Shown: positions 1 through 7,414 of the stretch, piece by piece
Position numbering within the stretch: position 1 is the first letter of the stretch
How the letters are laid out: each line of letters opens with the position of its first letter
Source of the DNA: Gp7-AA6 sp036395755
GTDB lineage: Bacteria; Acidobacteriota; Thermoanaerobaculia; UBA5066; Gp7-AA6
Direction of reading: 5' to 3'
Assembly: GCA_036395755.1 (NCBI GenBank)
Contig: DASWCZ010000082.1
Span: 1 to 64,000 of the forward strand
Length of the DNA: 64,000 bases
Program-made: the position numbers and the translations under genes
The notes under the pieces: generated by a model
Databases searched by the model: none
Seen by the model: the letters and a program-made list of their open reading frames with translations, nothing else
Told to the model about the DNA's origin: nothing

Positions 1-2
1 TC

Positions 3-44
3 AACGGACGGTACGTCTACGTCCGCAGCTCGTACACGTTCTGA
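3..44 (+). CDS. C-terminal end of an upstream gene, possibly an outer-membrane barrel
   Basis: The frame beginning at base 3 reads 13 codons, NGRYVYVRSSYTF, and then TGA. The alternating polar/aromatic pattern and final Phe are what the last strand of an outer-membrane beta-barrel usually looks like. Too little is in the window to identify the family, so this is only a suggestion. Confidence 0.3.
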   Translation, partial: NGRYVYVRSSYTF

Positions 45-50
45 GAGAAG

Positions 51-96
51 GGGGTCAACGCGGAATACCTGAATTTACCCGGTCCGCGTTGACCCC
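51..96. repeat. Palindromic GGGTCA-type intergenic repeat
   Basis: Perfect 13-bp inverted arms, GGGGTCAACGCGG at 51-63 and its complement at 84-96, enclose a 20-bp AT-richer loop. The element ends exactly one base before the ATG of the acyltransferase gene. It belongs to the same family as copies near 9.2, 18.4, 23.3, 52.1, 59.7 and 62.5 kb. Confidence 0.8.
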
Positions 97-1488
97 ATGG
101 TTTCGGTCCCGATCTGGCTCGCGGTCCTCGTCGGGGCGCTCGCGCTGTGGGCGTTCGTGGGCCACCTCGTCCTTCCGGGAGCCCGCTGGGTCTTGCGGCG
201 CCGCATCAATCGCGTTCTCGAGGAGATCGACACCCGGCTGAAAATCCGGATCGCTCCCTTCAAGCTCACGAAACGGGAAGTCCTGATCTCGCGGCTGATC
301 GACGATTCGCAGGTCCAGGAAGCTTCCGATGCAGAAGCGAAGAACACCGGAGCGTCCCGCTCGGCGGTTCGGCGGCGCGTCGAAGGCTACGCGCGAGAGA
401 TCGTCCCCCAGTTCAACGCGTACCTCTATTTCCGGGTCGGCTACGCGTTCGCGCGGTGGTTGGGCCGTTTGCTCTACCGGGTGCGGCTGGGTTACTCCGA
501 CGAGGACGGTCTCGCCGCGCTCGATCCGAACGCGACCGTGGTGTTCCTGATCAACCACCGCAGCAACATGGATTACATTCTCGTGTCCTACCTGGCGGCC
601 GAGAAGGCTGCTCTGTCTTACGCGGTCGGCGAGTGGGCACGGATCTGGCCGCTTCAGACTCTGATCCGCGCGATGGGCGCATACTTCGTGCGGCGGAATT
701 CGAAAGACCCCCTCTACCGCAAGGTGCTCGAGCGCTACGTCGCGATGGCCACGGCGGCGGGCGTCACGCAGGCGGTCTTTCCGGAAGGCGGCCTCTCGCG
801 CGACGGGACGCTTCGCCCGCCGAAGCTCGGGCTCCTCGACTACATGGTCCGCGCGTTCGATCCGGCCGGCCGCGACGTCGCCTTCGTCCCCGTCGGCATC
901 AACTACGACCGGGTCTTCGAGGACCGAAGCTTCTCCGTCGAGCGCGACCCCGGCGCGGCGAAACAGGGCGGCGTGGTCGGCAACACGGTCCGATTTCTGA
1001 TGCACAACCTCTCACTGATGGCGCGCAACAAATGGCACCGTTTCGGCTACGCGTGTGTCGACTTCGGGTCGCCGGTCTCGCTCGCGCGATGGGCAGAGGC
1101 TCGCGGAGTGGACTTCCAGACCCTGGGCAGGGAGGAACGGTTCGCGCGGGTCGAAGAGCTGGGACGGGGGCTCATGTCCGCGGTTGCGCGGGTGATCCCG
1201 GTCGTCCCCGTCCCGCTCGTCGCCACGGCTTTCGTGCGACAGCCGCAAAAGTCGAGGAGCGAGCTGGAGCTGAAAGCGGAAGTCCACGCTCTCATGCGGG
1301 AGCTGTCAGATCGCGGCGCGCACGTCTATGTGCCGCGCAAAGACCAGGACTACGCGATCGCGGTCGGTCTGCGAACGCTCATCCTCCGGCACCTCGTCGA
1401 GGAGAAGGACGGGCTCTTTTCCGCGCGACCCGAGGAGCTGCCTCTTCTGATGTACTACGCGAACTCGGTCGCGCACCTGTTCGGTTAG
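97..1488 (+). CDS. PlsB-like glycerol-3-phosphate / lysophospholipid acyltransferase
   Basis: The 463-residue protein has an N-terminal membrane segment (residues about 4-28) and a PlsC/LPLAT acyltransferase domain. The catalytic H-x4-D motif is seen as NHRSNMD (His154, Asp159), and the acyl-acceptor motif as FPEGGLSRDG near residue 228. The family transfers fatty acyl groups to glycerol-3-phosphate or lysophosphatidate at the inner membrane. Its length and long C-terminal region are closer to PlsB than to short PlsC enzymes. The ATG directly follows a palindromic repeat and no clear Shine-Dalgarno is visible, so initiation may be weak or leaderless. Substrate position (sn-1 or sn-2) cannot be decided. 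Confidence 0.85.
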   Translation: MVSVPIWLAVLVGALALWAFVGHLVLPGARWVLRRRINRVLEEIDTRLKIRIAPFKLTKREVLISRLIDDSQVQEASDAEAKNTGASRSAVRRRVEGYAREIVPQFNAYLYFRVGYAFARWLGRLLYRVRLGYSDEDGLAALDPNATVVFLINHRSNMDYILVSYLAAEKAALSYAVGEWARIWPLQTLIRAMGAYFVRRNSKDPLYRKVLERYVAMATAAGVTQAVFPEGGLSRDGTLRPPKLGLLDYMVRAFDPAGRDVAFVPVGINYDRVFEDRSFSVERDPGAAKQGGVVGNTVRFLMHNLSLMARNKWHRFGYACVDFGSPVSLARWAEARGVDFQTLGREERFARVEELGRGLMSAVARVIPVVPVPLVATAFVRQPQKSRSELELKAEVHALMRELSDRGAHVYVPRKDQDYAIAVGLRTLILRHLVEEKDGLFSARPEELPLLMYYANSVAHLFG

Positions 1489-1498
1489 GAAAATCAGC

Positions 1499-1577
1499 TG
1501 TCATTCCGAGCGCAGCGAGGAATCTCTGGCCTTTCGAGGAAGAGATCCCTCGGGCTTCGCCCTCGGGACGACAGGGG
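1499..1577. repeat. REP-like palindromic repeat (family B)
   Basis: The stretch starts TGTCATTCCGAGCGCAGCG and later contains GAGATCCCTCGGGCTTCGCC followed by CTCGGGACGACAG. These are arms of the family seen again near 40.4, 43.2, 45.2 and 56.3 kb. It lies between two convergent genes and could fold into a stem that ends transcripts on both strands. Confidence 0.75.
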
Positions 1578-1588
1578 AAACGTCCGAC

Positions 1589-1954
1589 TCACTCGTACCA
1601 GATCTCGACCTCGTAGCCGTCCGGGTCGGCGACGAACGCGTACGGGACGCCGGGTGCGAAATCGCCGCGCCGCAGGAGCTTTCCACCCGCCGCAACCGCG
1701 TCCTTCACGGCCTTGTCGATGTCTTTCGGGTCGACGAGCCGAAACCCGAAGTGGTTGATGCCCCCCGTCTTGCCGACGCCGCGCTTCCTCTCCTCGAACG
1801 CGATCACGTCGTGGCAGCCCGGCGTCTTCACCTGCGCGGATCCTTCCTCGCGCCAGTACACCTTCGCGCCGAAGACCTTCCGGTAGAAGCGGAGCGTGCG
1901 CTCCAGGTCTTTGACCGCCAGCGATAAGTGCGTGAGGCCGTAGGTGCGAATCAA
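1589..1954 (-). CDS. VOC (glyoxalase/bleomycin-resistance) family protein
   Basis: A 121-residue single-domain protein beginning TYGLTHLSLAVKDLERTLRF, the typical first beta-strand and helix of the vicinal-oxygen-chelate fold, with a C-terminal VADPDGYEVEIWYE strand. VOC proteins bind a metal and act as lyases, dioxygenases or resistance proteins. His near residue 9 and Glu near 117 are plausible metal ligands. Its ATG overlaps the stop of the upstream membrane-protein gene by 4 bp (ATGA), so it is the last gene of the signalling operon. The substrate is unknown. Confidence 0.8.
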   Translation of the reverse strand: MIRTYGLTHLSLAVKDLERTLRFYRKVFGAKVYWREEGSAQVKTPGCHDVIAFEERKRGVGKTGGINHFGFRLVDPKDIDKAVKDAVAAGGKLLRRGDFAPGVPYAFVADPDGYEVEIWYE

Positions 1955-2310
1955 TCGCTGTCGGGCATCAACACCGAAACGAGCACGCTGACGAGCGTGA
2001 CGACGAGCGCCCCGACGAACGCCGGCACGAACCCGGCGACGTGGAAGCCGAGGTCAAGGGACTCGGAGATCGCGCTCGTCAGCCACAGCACGATCGCGTT
2101 GATCACGAACGTGAAGAGACCGAGCGTCAGCAGGATCAGCGGGCAGGTTAGGAGCTTCAGGATCGGCCGCACGAGCGCGTTCAACAGACCGAACACGAGC
2201 GCGACGAGAAGAAGCGAGACCCACGGTCCCGTGTGCCTGACGCCCGGGACGATCTGGGTCGCCACCCACAGCGCGGCGGCGTTGATGAGGATCCGGAGCA
2301 GAAGGCGCAT
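1951..2310 (-). CDS. Holin-4-superfamily (YvlD-like) small membrane protein
   Basis: 119 residues with four hydrophobic segments and the family signature of an early LLRILINAAALWVATQIVPG helix, followed by a GLLNALVRPILKLLTCPL segment. The holin-4 superfamily name reflects sequence similarity; chromosomal members are usually general inner-membrane proteins rather than lysis proteins. It starts 9 bp after the receiver-PP2C phosphatase gene and overlaps the VOC gene by 4 bp, which suggests cotranscription with the partner-switch genes. Confidence 0.8.
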   Translation of the reverse strand: MRLLLRILINAAALWVATQIVPGVRHTGPWVSLLLVALVFGLLNALVRPILKLLTCPLILLTLGLFTFVINAIVLWLTSAISESLDLGFHVAGFVPAFVGALVVTLVSVLVSVLMPDSD

Positions 2311-2319
2311 GGGAAGAGC

Positions 2320-3543
2320 CTATCCCGTCCGCTTGACCGCGAGCATCGTGATGTCGTCGGAACGGTCGGCGCCCGAGGAATGGGCCGACACGGCGGCCTC
2401 GACGCGATCGAGGAGCGCGGAAGCCGACGACGCCCTTTCCGCGACGAGCGCGAGGAGCTTCTCTTCGGAAAAGAACCGACCCGCGCCGTCCTTCGCCTCG
2501 GTCACGCCGTCCGTGAACGCGAAGAGAGTCTCTCCCGGCGCGAGACGGTCTTCCTGCGCTTCGAACTTCATGCCCGGCATCATCCCGAGCGCCGGTCCCG
2601 TTGGCGGGAGCCGGACCCGGACCGCCGCGCCCCCGCACACGACCGGCGCCTCGTGGCCGGCGTTGACCCAGGTGAGTGACCCGCCGGCCAGGTCGAGCAC
2701 CGCGACGAACGCCGTCGCGAACATGTTCGCGCTTCCGTGGGTCCGCGCGATGTAGTCGTTCGTCGAAGCGACCGTGGAGAGGAGCTGGGCCGAATCCGAG
2801 TCGTCGCTCCGTCCTTCGGACTCCGGGAGGACGGGCTCCGCGAACGCCCGTTCCGCGAACGCGCGGAGGAGGCTCCGGAAGAGCGCCATGAAGAGCGCCG
2901 CCCCGACCCCCTTGTCGCAGACGTCGGCGAGAACGAGGCCGACGCGCCGTCCGCCGGCGAGGGCAAAGGCATCGTAGAAGTCGCCCGCCACCTGCCGCGC
3001 CGGTTGAAACCTCGCGGAGATCTCCCAGCCCGCCGGCTGCGGCAGCTCTTCGGGAAGGAAGCTCCTCTGGATCTCGCGGCCGATCTCGAGGTCGCGCTCG
3101 AGGCTCTTCGCCCAGAGCCGCTCCCTGTCGCGCAGCCGCTTCTTCTCGAGAGTCGCGCCGACGCGCGCCTTCAGGAGCACCGGGTTGAACGGCTTGGGAA
3201 GGTAGTCGGTCGCCCCCATCTCGATGCACCGAATGACGCTCTCCATCTCGGTAACCGCGGAGATCATGATGACCGGAAGCTGATCGAGCGTCCCTTCCTC
3301 CCGCATCCGCTCGAGTACCTTGTAGCCGTCGAGCTCCGGCATCATGATGTCGAGCAGGACGAGGTCGAACTCTTCCGCGGCGATCATTTCGAGCGCTTCC
3401 CGGCCGTTGCGCGCGATCGCGACCCGATGGCCCTGCTGTTGGAGACGCCTCGACAGTAGGTCGCGGTTCATCTCGTTGTCGTCGACGACCAGCAGACGCC
3501 CGAGCGCCGGAGATCCCAGCGGCGGCTCCGCCGCGGCCGTCAC
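2320..3543 (-). CDS. Response-regulator / PP2C serine phosphatase (RsbU-like)
   Basis: The 407-residue protein starts with a receiver domain (VVDDNEMNRDLLSRRL, phospho-acceptor in LVLLDIMMP, Lys in LPKPF). A linker follows, then a SpoIIE/PP2C phosphatase domain with ADVCDKGVGAALF, NAGHEAP, FTDGVTEA and the C-terminal DDITML metal site. Such proteins remove phosphate from a STAS antagonist, here probably the one encoded two genes upstream. The start is the GTG at 3543, whose GTGA overlaps the patatin stop codon. Longer ATG starts upstream would run through the patatin and STAS genes in another frame. Confidence 0.9.
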   Translation of the reverse strand: MTAAAEPPLGSPALGRLLVVDDNEMNRDLLSRRLQQQGHRVAIARNGREALEMIAAEEFDLVLLDIMMPELDGYKVLERMREEGTLDQLPVIMISAVTEMESVIRCIEMGATDYLPKPFNPVLLKARVGATLEKKRLRDRERLWAKSLERDLEIGREIQRSFLPEELPQPAGWEISARFQPARQVAGDFYDAFALAGGRRVGLVLADVCDKGVGAALFMALFRSLLRAFAERAFAEPVLPESEGRSDDSDSAQLLSTVASTNDYIARTHGSANMFATAFVAVLDLAGGSLTWVNAGHEAPVVCGGAAVRVRLPPTGPALGMMPGMKFEAQEDRLAPGETLFAFTDGVTEAKDGAGRFFSEEKLLALVAERASSASALLDRVEAAVSAHSSGADRSDDITMLAVKRTG

Positions 3544-4412
3544 GGCTGCGCTTCGAGGAGTCGCCGCAGGTACGGAAGCTGCTGCTCGGCGGCGCGCTCC
3601 CCTTCCTCGATCACGTACGGGATCTTGTGCGTGTCGAAGAGGCGAATACTCTCGCGGAACTGCGGAATGATCGGGAGGATTTCCGTGTGGTGTGCCAGGT
3701 TGTGGAACGCGTAGTTCGCCCGAAGCAGGTTGTTGGACATGATGCTCGAAAGCTGAAACGCGAACCGCAGAACGGACGTCGTACGGCTCTGGTAAGGGCT
3801 CTCGAATCCCAGGGTGACGATCACGTTCGCGCCGTGCTTGATCGCGACCCCCACCGGCATCGGGTCGGTCAGAAAGCCGTCGACGAAGAGGCGCCCGTCG
3901 ATGGGCCACGGCCGAAAGACGTAAGGGATCGCGATCGAAGCGCGAATCGCGTCCACGAGCTTCCCGGTCGAGAAGACCTTCTGCTCGCCGTTGTGGAAGT
4001 CGGTTGCGGTCAGATAGAGCGGGATTCGCGCGTCCTGGAACGTCCGATCTCCGAACGCCGTCTGGAGACGGTTCAGGATCAGCCGATCGTCGACGAGACC
4101 GAAACTTTCTCGAAACGGGAAGATCTGCGGCAGCATCGCCCGCAGCAGGGAGAGATAGTGGCGCCGCTTCGTGAGCTCGCTCGTCCAGAGGCGCCGGGTG
4201 ATCTCTTCGGCGGTCTGGACGTCGATGCCGAGCGCGATGAAGGCGGCATAAATGCTGCCGCCGCTGCATCCGACGACCAGGTCGACGCCGATGCCTTCCC
4301 GGTCGAGAACCTTTTGAAGCCCGAGCGCCGCCGCGCACTTGACGCTCCCCGCGCCGATGACGAGAGCGACGCGGCGATTCGAAGGCGCCGACTGACCCTC
4401 CGCGCCGTTCAA
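3540..4412 (-). CDS. Patatin-like phospholipase
   Basis: The 290-residue protein carries the patatin catalytic dyad: nucleophile elbow GCSGGS near residue 48 and the Asp of VDGFLTDPMP. A Gly-rich oxyanion loop (VIGAGSVKCAAALG) lies near the N-terminus. Patatins hydrolyse acyl esters of phospholipids. The gene is embedded between STAS and PP2C phosphatase genes with 4-bp overlaps on both sides, so it is translationally coupled to the partner switch and may be an effector. No signal peptide is visible, so it probably acts on the cytoplasmic face of the inner membrane. Confidence 0.9.
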   Translation of the reverse strand: MNGAEGQSAPSNRRVALVIGAGSVKCAAALGLQKVLDREGIGVDLVVGCSGGSIYAAFIALGIDVQTAEEITRRLWTSELTKRRHYLSLLRAMLPQIFPFRESFGLVDDRLILNRLQTAFGDRTFQDARIPLYLTATDFHNGEQKVFSTGKLVDAIRASIAIPYVFRPWPIDGRLFVDGFLTDPMPVGVAIKHGANVIVTLGFESPYQSRTTSVLRFAFQLSSIMSNNLLRANYAFHNLAHHTEILPIIPQFRESIRLFDTHKIPYVIEEGERAAEQQLPYLRRLLEAQP

Positions 4413-4747
4413 GCTGGAAAGCTCGCGACCGCCGAGTCGACGTCGGGAAAGACCTGAAGAATGCTCGTGAACCCGGAGAGCTCGAGAACCCGGAGGACCT
4501 GCGGACGCACCGCCGCGAGACGGAGGTCGCCGCCGTGCTGCCGCGCGTCCTTGACCGTTTCGAGCAGAGCGCGAAGCCCGGCGCTCGACGTGTAATCCAC
4601 CCCGGCGAGGTTTCCCACGAGCTGGTGGCCCCCGCTCTCCACCTGTCCACGCAACGAAGCGATCAGCTCGCCCGCCGTCGAGCCGTCCACGCTTCCTTCA
4701 ACGGAGACCACCGTCACGGGCCCTCTTTTTTCCACCCCAATCATCAT
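4409..4747 (-). CDS. STAS-domain anti-sigma-factor antagonist (SpoIIAA/RsbV-like)
   Basis: 112 residues covering one STAS domain, with the phosphorylatable serine in VDYTSSAGLRALLE. In the family the unphosphorylated form binds the kinase/anti-sigma protein, and phosphorylation by that kinase releases it. The RsbW-like kinase is encoded immediately upstream (13 bp) and the PP2C phosphatase two genes downstream, so all three classical partners are present. The double ATG start is preceded by AAGGAG at good spacing from the first ATG. Confidence 0.9.
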   Translation of the reverse strand: MMIGVEKRGPVTVVSVEGSVDGSTAGELIASLRGQVESGGHQLVGNLAGVDYTSSAGLRALLETVKDARQHGGDLRLAAVRPQVLRVLELSGFTSILQVFPDVDSAVASFPA

Positions 4748-4759
4748 TTCGCGCTCTCC

Positions 4760-5185
4760 TTACTCTTTCTGGCGCGGGACGATCTTCTTGACCATCTTCA
4801 GACGATTCGCCTCCGCGTCCGATTCGTATTCGAGCCGGTCGACGAGTCGCTTGATCATGTGCCAGCCGAGGCCGCCGGGCCGGCGTTCGCTCGCCGGGGC
4901 GTTCAGGTTGGGAGGCGGCGCGTCGTCGGGGTGGAACGGCGGGGCGTGGTCGGTAATCGTGATCACGATCTCGTCGGCCTCGCGCGCGAACGAGACCCCG
5001 ATCGGACCCGGATCGCGCCCCTTGTATCCGTGCACGACGAGGTTGCTGCAGGCTTCGTCCACCGCGAGCTTCAGCTCGAAGCAGACGGAATCGTCCACTC
5101 CGGCGCGGCGGCAGGCGTCCTCGACGAAGGCGCGGAACGCGGCCACGTTCTCCACCCGCGCCTCGCGCTCGATCTCGAGCTTCAG
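4760..5185 (-). CDS. RsbW-like anti-sigma / serine kinase (GHKL ATPase)
   Basis: A HATPase_c_2 domain with an N-box KLAVDEACSNLVVHGY, an ITDHAPPFHP loop and a GGLGWHMIK G-box. It phosphorylates STAS antagonists and, in known systems, sequesters a sigma factor or another effector. The first standard start is GTG at 5155, but family members begin about ten residues earlier with a KLEI...ENV strand. That strand is present in frame (LKLEIEREARVENV) and begins with a CTG at 5185 that overlaps the previous stop as CTGA, with GAGGA about 7 bp upstream. I therefore place the start there, with moderate confidence. No sigma factor gene is nearby. Confidence 0.85.
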   Translation of the reverse strand: MKLEIEREARVENVAAFRAFVEDACRRAGVDDSVCFELKLAVDEACSNLVVHGYKGRDPGPIGVSFAREADEIVITITDHAPPFHPDDAPPPNLNAPASERRPGGLGWHMIKRLVDRLEYESDAEANRLKMVKKIVPRQKE

Positions 5186-5556
5186 CCTGCTTTCCTCTTC
5201 TGCAGCAGCCCTTCGATCTTCGAGACGAGCCGTGCGAACTCGACCGGCTTGGTGTCGAAGTCGTCGCAGCCAGCCTCGCGCGCCTTCTTCTCGTCGCCCG
5301 CCATGGCGTGCGCCGTCAGCGCGATGACCGGGATTTCGCGGGTCGCCGGATCGGCTTTCAGCCGCCGGGTCGCCTCCCAGCCGTCGAGCACGGGAAGGCT
5401 CATGTCCATGAGCACCAAGTCGGGACCGCTCGCGGCGAGGGCGACTCCCTGCTCGCCGTCGACGGCGAGGACGACCTCGTAACCGCTCCGAATCAGGCGG
5501 CGCGAGAGCATGTCGCGGTTCATCTCGTTGTCTTCGACGAGGAGGATCTTCGTCAT
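5182..5556 (-). CDS. Single-domain response regulator (CheY-like)
   Basis: A 124-residue receiver with the acidic pair VEDNE, phospho-acceptor Asp in LVLMDMSLPVLDGWE, conserved Thr in IALTAHAM and Lys in FDTKPVE. There is no output domain, so it probably relays phosphate from the hybrid kinase encoded 12 bp upstream or acts by protein contact. Its N-terminus closely resembles the receiver of the PP2C protein in the same operon (both have DNEMNRD-LSRRL), which suggests duplication inside the cluster. Confidence 0.9.
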   Translation of the reverse strand: MTKILLVEDNEMNRDMLSRRLIRSGYEVVLAVDGEQGVALAASGPDLVLMDMSLPVLDGWEATRRLKADPATREIPVIALTAHAMAGDEKKAREAGCDDFDTKPVEFARLVSKIEGLLQKRKAG

Positions 5557-5568
5557 CGATCGGCTCGA

Positions 5569-7362
5569 TTACGCCAGCGCGCCGCTCCGGTAGGCGGCGA
5601 GGATCTCCGCCAGCCGATCGCGGTCCACGGGTTTCACGAAGTAATCCGCGGCGCCCATCGCGAGCCCGCGATCCCGGTCGTCGGAGATCGACACCATCAC
5701 GACCGGGATACCGGAAAGCTCTCGATCGGACTTGAGCGTCCTCAACACCGTCCAGCCGTCGATTCCCGGCATGACGACTTCGAGCGTGATCAGGTCCGGC
5801 CGTTTCTCGCGTGCGAGCTTCAACCCCTCTTCCCCGCTCGCCGCGGCGACGAGCTCGTAGCCCTCGCGGGACGCGAGCCGCTCCATGAGCTGCCGCACGG
5901 CGGGATCCTCGTCGATCACGAGGAGAGTCTTACCGGGCGCCGCGCCTCCCGCCTTTCGGGGCTCCTCGCGGCGGCGGCCCGGGAGCCGCAGCCGGATGGA
6001 GGTCGCTTCGCCGTCGTAGTTCTCGATGTCTCCCGGCAGGCGGACGATAAAAGTCGATCCCTTCCCCGGCGCGCTCTCGACGTTGATGTCACCGCCCATC
6101 ATCACGCAGAACTTCCGCGAAAGCGCGAGCCCCAGTCCGGTCCCGCCGTACTTGCGCATCGTGCTTCCATCCGCCTGGGTGAACGCCTGGAAGAGCTTCC
6201 CGGTCTGCGCCGGCGTCATGCCGATTCCGGTATCGCGCACCCGGAAGACGACCCAGCTGCCCGTTACGTCCGGTTCGCGCGTGACCTCGAGCGAGACGGT
6301 GCCCTTTTCCGTGAACTTGGCGGCGTTCGAAAGAAGGTTCAAGAGCACCTGCCTCACCTTGGTGACGTCCTCGCGGATCTGACCGACGTCCGCCGCACAG
6401 CGCACCTCGAGACGGTTGCCGTTCTTCTCGACGAGCGGCGTGGCGGTGGCCATCACCTCTTCGACGAGGTTCGCGACGTCGAAGGTCTCGAGGAAGAGCT
6501 TCATTTTCCCGGCCTCGACTTTCGAAAGATCGAGGACGTCGTTGATCAGACCGAGCAGGTGCTTGCCGGACGAGCGGATCTTCTGGAGGTCCGAGACGAA
6601 CTCCTTCTGCCCGGAAGCCTGCGCGTCCTCTTCGAGCATCTCGCTGTAGCCGATGATCGCGTTCAAAGGGGTCCGCAGCTCGTGGCTCATGTTCGCCAGG
6701 AAGACGCTCTTCGACTGGTTGGCGGCTTCGGCGGCCTCCTTTGCCTCCAGCGCCGCGCGGCTCGCCTGCTCGATCGCGCGATTCTGTTCCTCGATCTGCT
6801 GGTTGCGATCGGCGAGCACGTTCTTCGCCTGCCGGACGCGCTTCGTCTGGAGATGGCCGTAGTAGCCGAAGATCGTCGTGACGGTCAGGATGCCGATGAT
6901 GCAGAAGAGCGCGGTCGGCACGCTCGACTCGGGATGGACTTCGAAGCCGAGCAGAAAGCCGACGACGACCATGCCGAACAGAATCGCGGCGAGCCCCTTC
7001 GCCGCCTGGCGCAGGCCGCCCACGGAGAGATTCGCGGAGTTGAGCGCGGCGACCATCACCGCCCCCGGAAAGAGGCTGAAGGAGAGGGCCGCCGTCCATC
7101 CCCCGACCAGGAACGAGTCGATCAGGAGGTTGCGGAACTCCGCCCGGCGCGTGTCGCGGCTGTTCTTCGCGATCAGGTAAGCGATCTGCGGCCACACGAG
7201 GGCGGTAAACGCCATTCCCACGAGCGCGGGAAGCGGCGGCCGGCCGCGGAAATGGAACAGGGGGATCAGCCCGACGACCACCATCGAGACCATCCGGACG
7301 CGGTAGTCCAGAGTGACCAGAGGGTGGAGCTGTCGCGTCGGGATCGCCGGAGCGGTCGACAT
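5569..7362 (-). CDS. Membrane hybrid histidine kinase with an altered receiver domain
   Basis: 597 residues: an N-terminal membrane region of about six hydrophobic segments (residues 25-190), a coiled-coil linker, and a HisKA domain with the phospho-accepting His in NMSHELRTPLNAIIGY. The HATPase has LLNLLSNAAKFTEKG, DTGIGM and GGTGLGLALS, and a C-terminal receiver covers about residues 475-592. At the receiver's phospho-acceptor site the sequence reads DLITLEVVMPGIDGW, so Glu replaces the usual Asp. The domain may therefore be locked in an active-like state or be regulatory only. As the first gene of the overlapping cluster, it is the likely sensor for the partner switch. Confidence 0.9.
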   Translation of the reverse strand: MSTAPAIPTRQLHPLVTLDYRVRMVSMVVVGLIPLFHFRGRPPLPALVGMAFTALVWPQIAYLIAKNSRDTRRAEFRNLLIDSFLVGGWTAALSFSLFPGAVMVAALNSANLSVGGLRQAAKGLAAILFGMVVVGFLLGFEVHPESSVPTALFCIIGILTVTTIFGYYGHLQTKRVRQAKNVLADRNQQIEEQNRAIEQASRAALEAKEAAEAANQSKSVFLANMSHELRTPLNAIIGYSEMLEEDAQASGQKEFVSDLQKIRSSGKHLLGLINDVLDLSKVEAGKMKLFLETFDVANLVEEVMATATPLVEKNGNRLEVRCAADVGQIREDVTKVRQVLLNLLSNAAKFTEKGTVSLEVTREPDVTGSWVVFRVRDTGIGMTPAQTGKLFQAFTQADGSTMRKYGGTGLGLALSRKFCVMMGGDINVESAPGKGSTFIVRLPGDIENYDGEATSIRLRLPGRRREEPRKAGGAAPGKTLLVIDEDPAVRQLMERLASREGYELVAAASGEEGLKLAREKRPDLITLEVVMPGIDGWTVLRTLKSDRELSGIPVVMVSISDDRDRGLAMGAADYFVKPVDRDRLAEILAAYRSGALA

Positions 7363-7414
7363 GTCGAAATTGTTCCTGCCGCTACTTTATCGCAGCGACT
7401 CCGGCGGATTCGGA

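Noticed and set aside
3544..4650. N-terminal extension of the receiver-PP2C frame through the patatin and STAS genes
   Set aside because: The extension is a shadow of two well-supported genes; the GTG at 3543 gives a normal receiver start.
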